Shown here one piece after another: positions 41,414 to 43,816 of a stretch of DNA of 43,816 nucleotides. The stretch is from a virus: IMG/VR virus record IMGVR_UViG_3300024346_000139, positions 1 to 43,816 of that record; one strand, written 5' to 3'. The notes beneath the pieces are model-generated. The model was not told the origin of the DNA. It searched no databases and saw only the letters and a program-made list of their open reading frames with translations. Positions within the stretch are counted from its first letter, which is position 1. The number at the start of each line of letters is the position of its first letter. Both the position numbers and the translations under genes were made by a program.

Positions 41414-42925
41414 ATGGTGGAGCTAACGCTTACAGAAGACAACCAGTTCTTAAGAATCGATGCTGCTACAGAGCTAGAACTAGAACAGTTGAATATTTCG
41501 TTAACAAGACGCATCGAAGGCTGGAGGTTTAACCCACTGGTCAAAAGAGGTGTGTGGGATGGCTATGTGTCTTATATTAAAGATAACAAGTGGATCCCTT
41601 CTGGTCTATGGCAAGAAATTACAAAGATCTGTAAGCAGTACAAATACGAGTTAAAGATCAACGGTATAACTAGACTCTTTGACAAGAATATTACAGCCGA
41701 AGGCTTTGAAGCCTGGTCTCTTGAGTTCTTTGAGCGTAGTGAGTTAACACCTAGAGACTATCAGCTTGAAGCAGCATTTAATATCTTAAAGTTTAGAAGA
41801 TCATTGTCCGAGCTTGCAACTTCAGCAGGTAAGACCATGATCTCATTCCTTACTATTGCATACATGCTAGAGAAGGAGAGCGCTAAAAAGATATTGTTTG
41901 TTGTTCCAAACGTTTCATTGGTTGTACAAGCCACTGAGGACTTTGCTGAATACAACTATGAGAACAGAGTACAGATGATGGTACAACAAGTCTACTCTGG
42001 TCAAAAGATCAAGGACAGTAGAAATGTTGTTATCGGAACTTACCAATCACTTGTAAAAAAAGGTAAAGACTTCTTTGATCAATTTGATTGTGTTATTGTA
42101 GACGAAACACACAAGGCTAAGTCAACATCGATTAAGACTATCCTACAGAAATGTGATAAGGCAACATATAGATATGGCCTGTCTGGAACCATTCCTAAAG
42201 ATAATACATTAGATAGGTTAACTATCATGGCATATACTGGGCCTTTAATCACGGAGGTTAAGGCTTCTTTCCTACAACAAGAAGGCCACATTGCAGGGTG
42301 TAAAGTTAAGATCATTGAAATGAACTATGCACCTGAGACTGCCAGAAAAGCATTCATGGAACTCTCGACAAACAGATATGAGAACAAAGATGTTTTCCAG
42401 TTAGAACAAAACTATATTATTCAATCACCAGGTAGACTTAATTTTATTGTTAATGTTGTTTCAAAGGTTCCTAAAAACTCACTAGTTCTTTTCCATCGAA
42501 TCGAACATGGTAAAAAACTATATGAGTTATTGAGAAGAAAGAGCGACAAAAAGGTTTACTATGTTGATGGTAGTACTGATAAGGATATTAGAGAAGAATA
42601 CAAGAAGAAAATGGAAGCTGGCGACGAAGTAGTTATCGTGGCCTCTTATGGTACATTCTCAACTGGTATCTCTATTAAGAAAATCCACAACATCTTCTTT
42701 ACAGAATCATTTAAGTCTGAGGTTATTATTAGACAGTCTATTGGCCGTGGTCTTAGACAGCACGAGTCAAAAGATTCTGTAAATATCATTGATTTTGTTG
42801 ATGATATTTGTTTTGATGGCCACCAAAATTACTTATACAAACATGGTTTAGCTAGACAAAAGATTTACAGACAGGAGAAGTTCAGCTACGAAATCAAAAA
42901 GGTATCTTTTGAAGGGGATATATAA
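41414..42925 (+). CDS. uvsW: UvsW-type recombination/branch-migration helicase
   Basis: 503 residues, the same length as T4 UvsW. A superfamily 2 helicase that unwinds R-loops and branched DNA and drives the switch to recombination-dependent replication. Seen: an N-terminal DNA-binding domain (1-105), motif Q-like LTPRDYQLEAA (111-121), Walker A ATSAGKT (135-141), motif II VDETHK (229-234), motif III SGT (257-259) and motif VI RQSIGRGLRQ (440-449). ATG 41414 is 27 bases after UvsY. The stop TAA forms the end of the late promoter-like GATATATAA at 42917. Confidence 0.95.
   Translation: MVELTLTEDNQFLRIDAATELELEQLNISLTRRIEGWRFNPLVKRGVWDGYVSYIKDNKWIPSGLWQEITKICKQYKYELKINGITRLFDKNITAEGFEAWSLEFFERSELTPRDYQLEAAFNILKFRRSLSELATSAGKTMISFLTIAYMLEKESAKKILFVVPNVSLVVQATEDFAEYNYENRVQMMVQQVYSGQKIKDSRNVVIGTYQSLVKKGKDFFDQFDCVIVDETHKAKSTSIKTILQKCDKATYRYGLSGTIPKDNTLDRLTIMAYTGPLITEVKASFLQQEGHIAGCKVKIIEMNYAPETARKAFMELSTNRYENKDVFQLEQNYIIQSPGRLNFIVNVVSKVPKNSLVLFHRIEHGKKLYELLRRKSDKKVYYVDGSTDKDIREEYKKKMEAGDEVVIVASYGTFSTGISIKKIHNIFFTESFKSEVIIRQSIGRGLRQHESKDSVNIIDFVDDICFDGHQNYLYKHGLARQKIYRQEKFSYEIKKVSFEGDI
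42917..42925 (+). promoter_or_regulatory. Putative late promoter (GATATATAA)
   Basis: GATATATAA ends with the UvsW stop codon, 42 bases before ATG 42968. The AT-rich leader between shows no Shine-Dalgarno. It would drive the leader-peptide protein that follows. Confidence 0.6.
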
Positions 42926-42967
42926 CCATAAGATACAATAATATAAAAATACACAACCACGCAAAAA

Positions 42968-43816
42968 ATGGAACGTATTCAATCATTTAAGTCTTTCTCA
43001 GACGTTAAAAAACAGCTAAAAGAGAAAGCTACACTTGAAGAAACAAATGTAAAAAGAGCAACTTCTGCCACTGCATTTGCTGAGCTTCTTAAAAAATACG
43101 AAGCGGCTACTATTGCTGACGTAACTGAAGACAAACTACAGGATTTCATGTCTGAATTAGTTGGTAATTTCAAATTCGAAAAGACTAACGAATCAGTTGA
43201 GACTATTAAAGAAGCTATGGGCATAGACCTTAGTCCTGAAGTTGCTGCTTCTATAGTAAAGAAATATGGTAATGAAAAATGGGGTGAGAGAGCCGGCTAC
43301 GGTGATCAAGAGGGTTACTATATCCTAAGATCCCTTGGTATTCAAATGGCTAAAGCTGCTGGTATTGATAAGGCGCCTGGTGATTTCGATTACCCATACT
43401 CAATCTACTTTGACGGCGGTAGTCTAGTCCTTGGTGATAAGACTGTTGGTCAAACAAGAGGTAAATCACTTGCTCAAGTTGCACAGATGTACACTGCTCT
43501 AGTTGGTAAAGCTCTTGCAGCTCTTGCTAAGAAAAACAAGTCTAACGAATCAGTTGAGGCTGAAGTTATCGAAGAAGGTAACAAGAATAGAGAAATGGTT
43601 GCTTCAGCCTGGATGAAGACTGGCATTAAAGACCTTAACGGTATTGCTAAACTTTATGCAGATGCAATGGAAGATGCTAATTTCCACCAAGAAATGGGTA
43701 CTTCTAAAGCTATCGGCTCTGCGTCAAGGGGCAAGGTTTCAGGTCTAAAGGGTTCTGATATCGCTTCAGCTGCAGGCTGGGATGGTTATGCAATCGCTAA
43801 CGGCACAGTTGATTTC
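42968..43816 (+). CDS. Leader-peptide head-cargo-like protein, 3' end cut by window
   Basis: 283 residues visible without a stop. It begins MERIQSFKSFSD, like the leaders of the genes at 499 and 2251, then a helical part and two domains separated by TNESVETIKEA (about residue 73) and SNESVEAEVIEEG (about residue 192). The middle module (KWGERAGYGDQEGYYIL, then DFDYPYSIYFDGGSLVLGD) and the last one (REMVASAWMKTGIKDLNGIA...SAAGWDGYAIANG) are unknown to me. I infer another packaged multi-domain protein. The two linker regions share a 17-base exact repeat. Confidence 0.75.
   Translation, partial: MERIQSFKSFSDVKKQLKEKATLEETNVKRATSATAFAELLKKYEAATIADVTEDKLQDFMSELVGNFKFEKTNESVETIKEAMGIDLSPEVAASIVKKYGNEKWGERAGYGDQEGYYILRSLGIQMAKAAGIDKAPGDFDYPYSIYFDGGSLVLGDKTVGQTRGKSLAQVAQMYTALVGKALAALAKKNKSNESVEAEVIEEGNKNREMVASAWMKTGIKDLNGIAKLYADAMEDANFHQEMGTSKAIGSASRGKVSGLKGSDIASAAGWDGYAIANGTVDF
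43185..43201 (+). repeat. 17-base direct repeat, copy 1
   Basis: CTAACGAATCAGTTGAG, encoding part of the (T)NESVE linker, is identical at 43542-43558. The copies lie 357 bases apart in the same frame. Confidence 0.7.
43542..43558 (+). repeat. 17-base direct repeat, copy 2
   Basis: Second exact copy of CTAACGAATCAGTTGAG, encoding the (S)NESVE linker before the last visible domain of the protein. Confidence 0.7.

Noticed and set aside
1-43816. tRNA genes, CRISPR arrays, insertion sequences, integrase or attachment sites
   Set aside because: All gaps are under about 130 bases and none holds a cloverleaf or repeat-spacer pattern; no transposase or integrase motifs were seen in the translations.

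Overview
The window looks like a 43.8 kb, AT-rich piece of a T4-like contractile-tailed phage (myovirus) genome. Every supported gene is on the + strand, packed end to end with ATGA or TAATG overlaps or gaps of a few bases. Recognisable T4-type genes are dCMP deaminase (cd), the hub protein gp27, an OB-fold spike of the gp5/gpV kind, wedge proteins gp25, gp6 and probably gp7, the ssDNA-binding protein gp32, the primase gp61, a probable UvsY and a clear UvsW. No tRNA, CRISPR array, integrase or insertion sequence was seen. Almost none of about 37 start codons has a purine-rich Shine-Dalgarno sequence; starts are preceded by A/T-rich sequence such as TTAAAATG. This habit is typical of Bacteroidota, so a Bacteroidota (perhaps flavobacterial) host is my best inference, not a proof.

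Layout. (1) 1-3030: head-interior or prohead-core type proteins with short MKxFxTFESF leaders like the T4 capsid-targeting sequence, including a modular 553-residue protein and a very acidic one. (2) 3031-6140: a terminator/promoter junction, dCMP deaminase, and six small unrecognised genes that are tightly coupled. (3) 6169-13413: tail hub genes (702-residue structural protein, LysM-like protein, gp27, a possible tube initiator, spike, helical protein). (4) 13471-16180: two unusual accessory genes, a four-domain ribosomal-protein-S1 homologue and an amidoligase-like protein fused to pentapeptide-like repeats. (5) 16186-37321: baseplate wedge (gp25, gp6, gp7-like) and a 15 kb block of very large tail and fibre proteins, a collagen-like collar fibre, a spanin-like membrane protein and a tube-fold protein. 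(6) 37332-42925: a small leader-peptide protein with a glycine-zipper tail, a RuvC-like nuclease, then gp32, primase, UvsY and UvsW. (7) 42968 to the end: another leader-peptide protein, cut by the window edge.

Regulation. The motif GATATATAA (or a one-base variant) stands just before structural gene groups at 2214, 6139, 10300, 14839, 17026, 28130, 37320 and 42917, and is a good candidate for this phage's late promoter (compare T4 TATAAATA). Sigma-70-like elements (TTGAAA/CTGAAA, 18-19 bp, TATAAT), each with a GAAAC/GTTTC dyad, precede dCMP deaminase and gp32 and probably serve early or middle genes. The gp32 leader has repeated TTAAA elements like the T4 gp32 autogenous operator.

The most unusual material is (a) a set of proteins sharing a capsid-targeting-like leader and repeated [SN]ES linkers that may be prohead-protease sites, making them look like packaged polyproteins; (b) a phage S1 protein in a genome whose messages lack Shine-Dalgarno sequences; and (c) the amidoligase fusion inside the late tail cluster.
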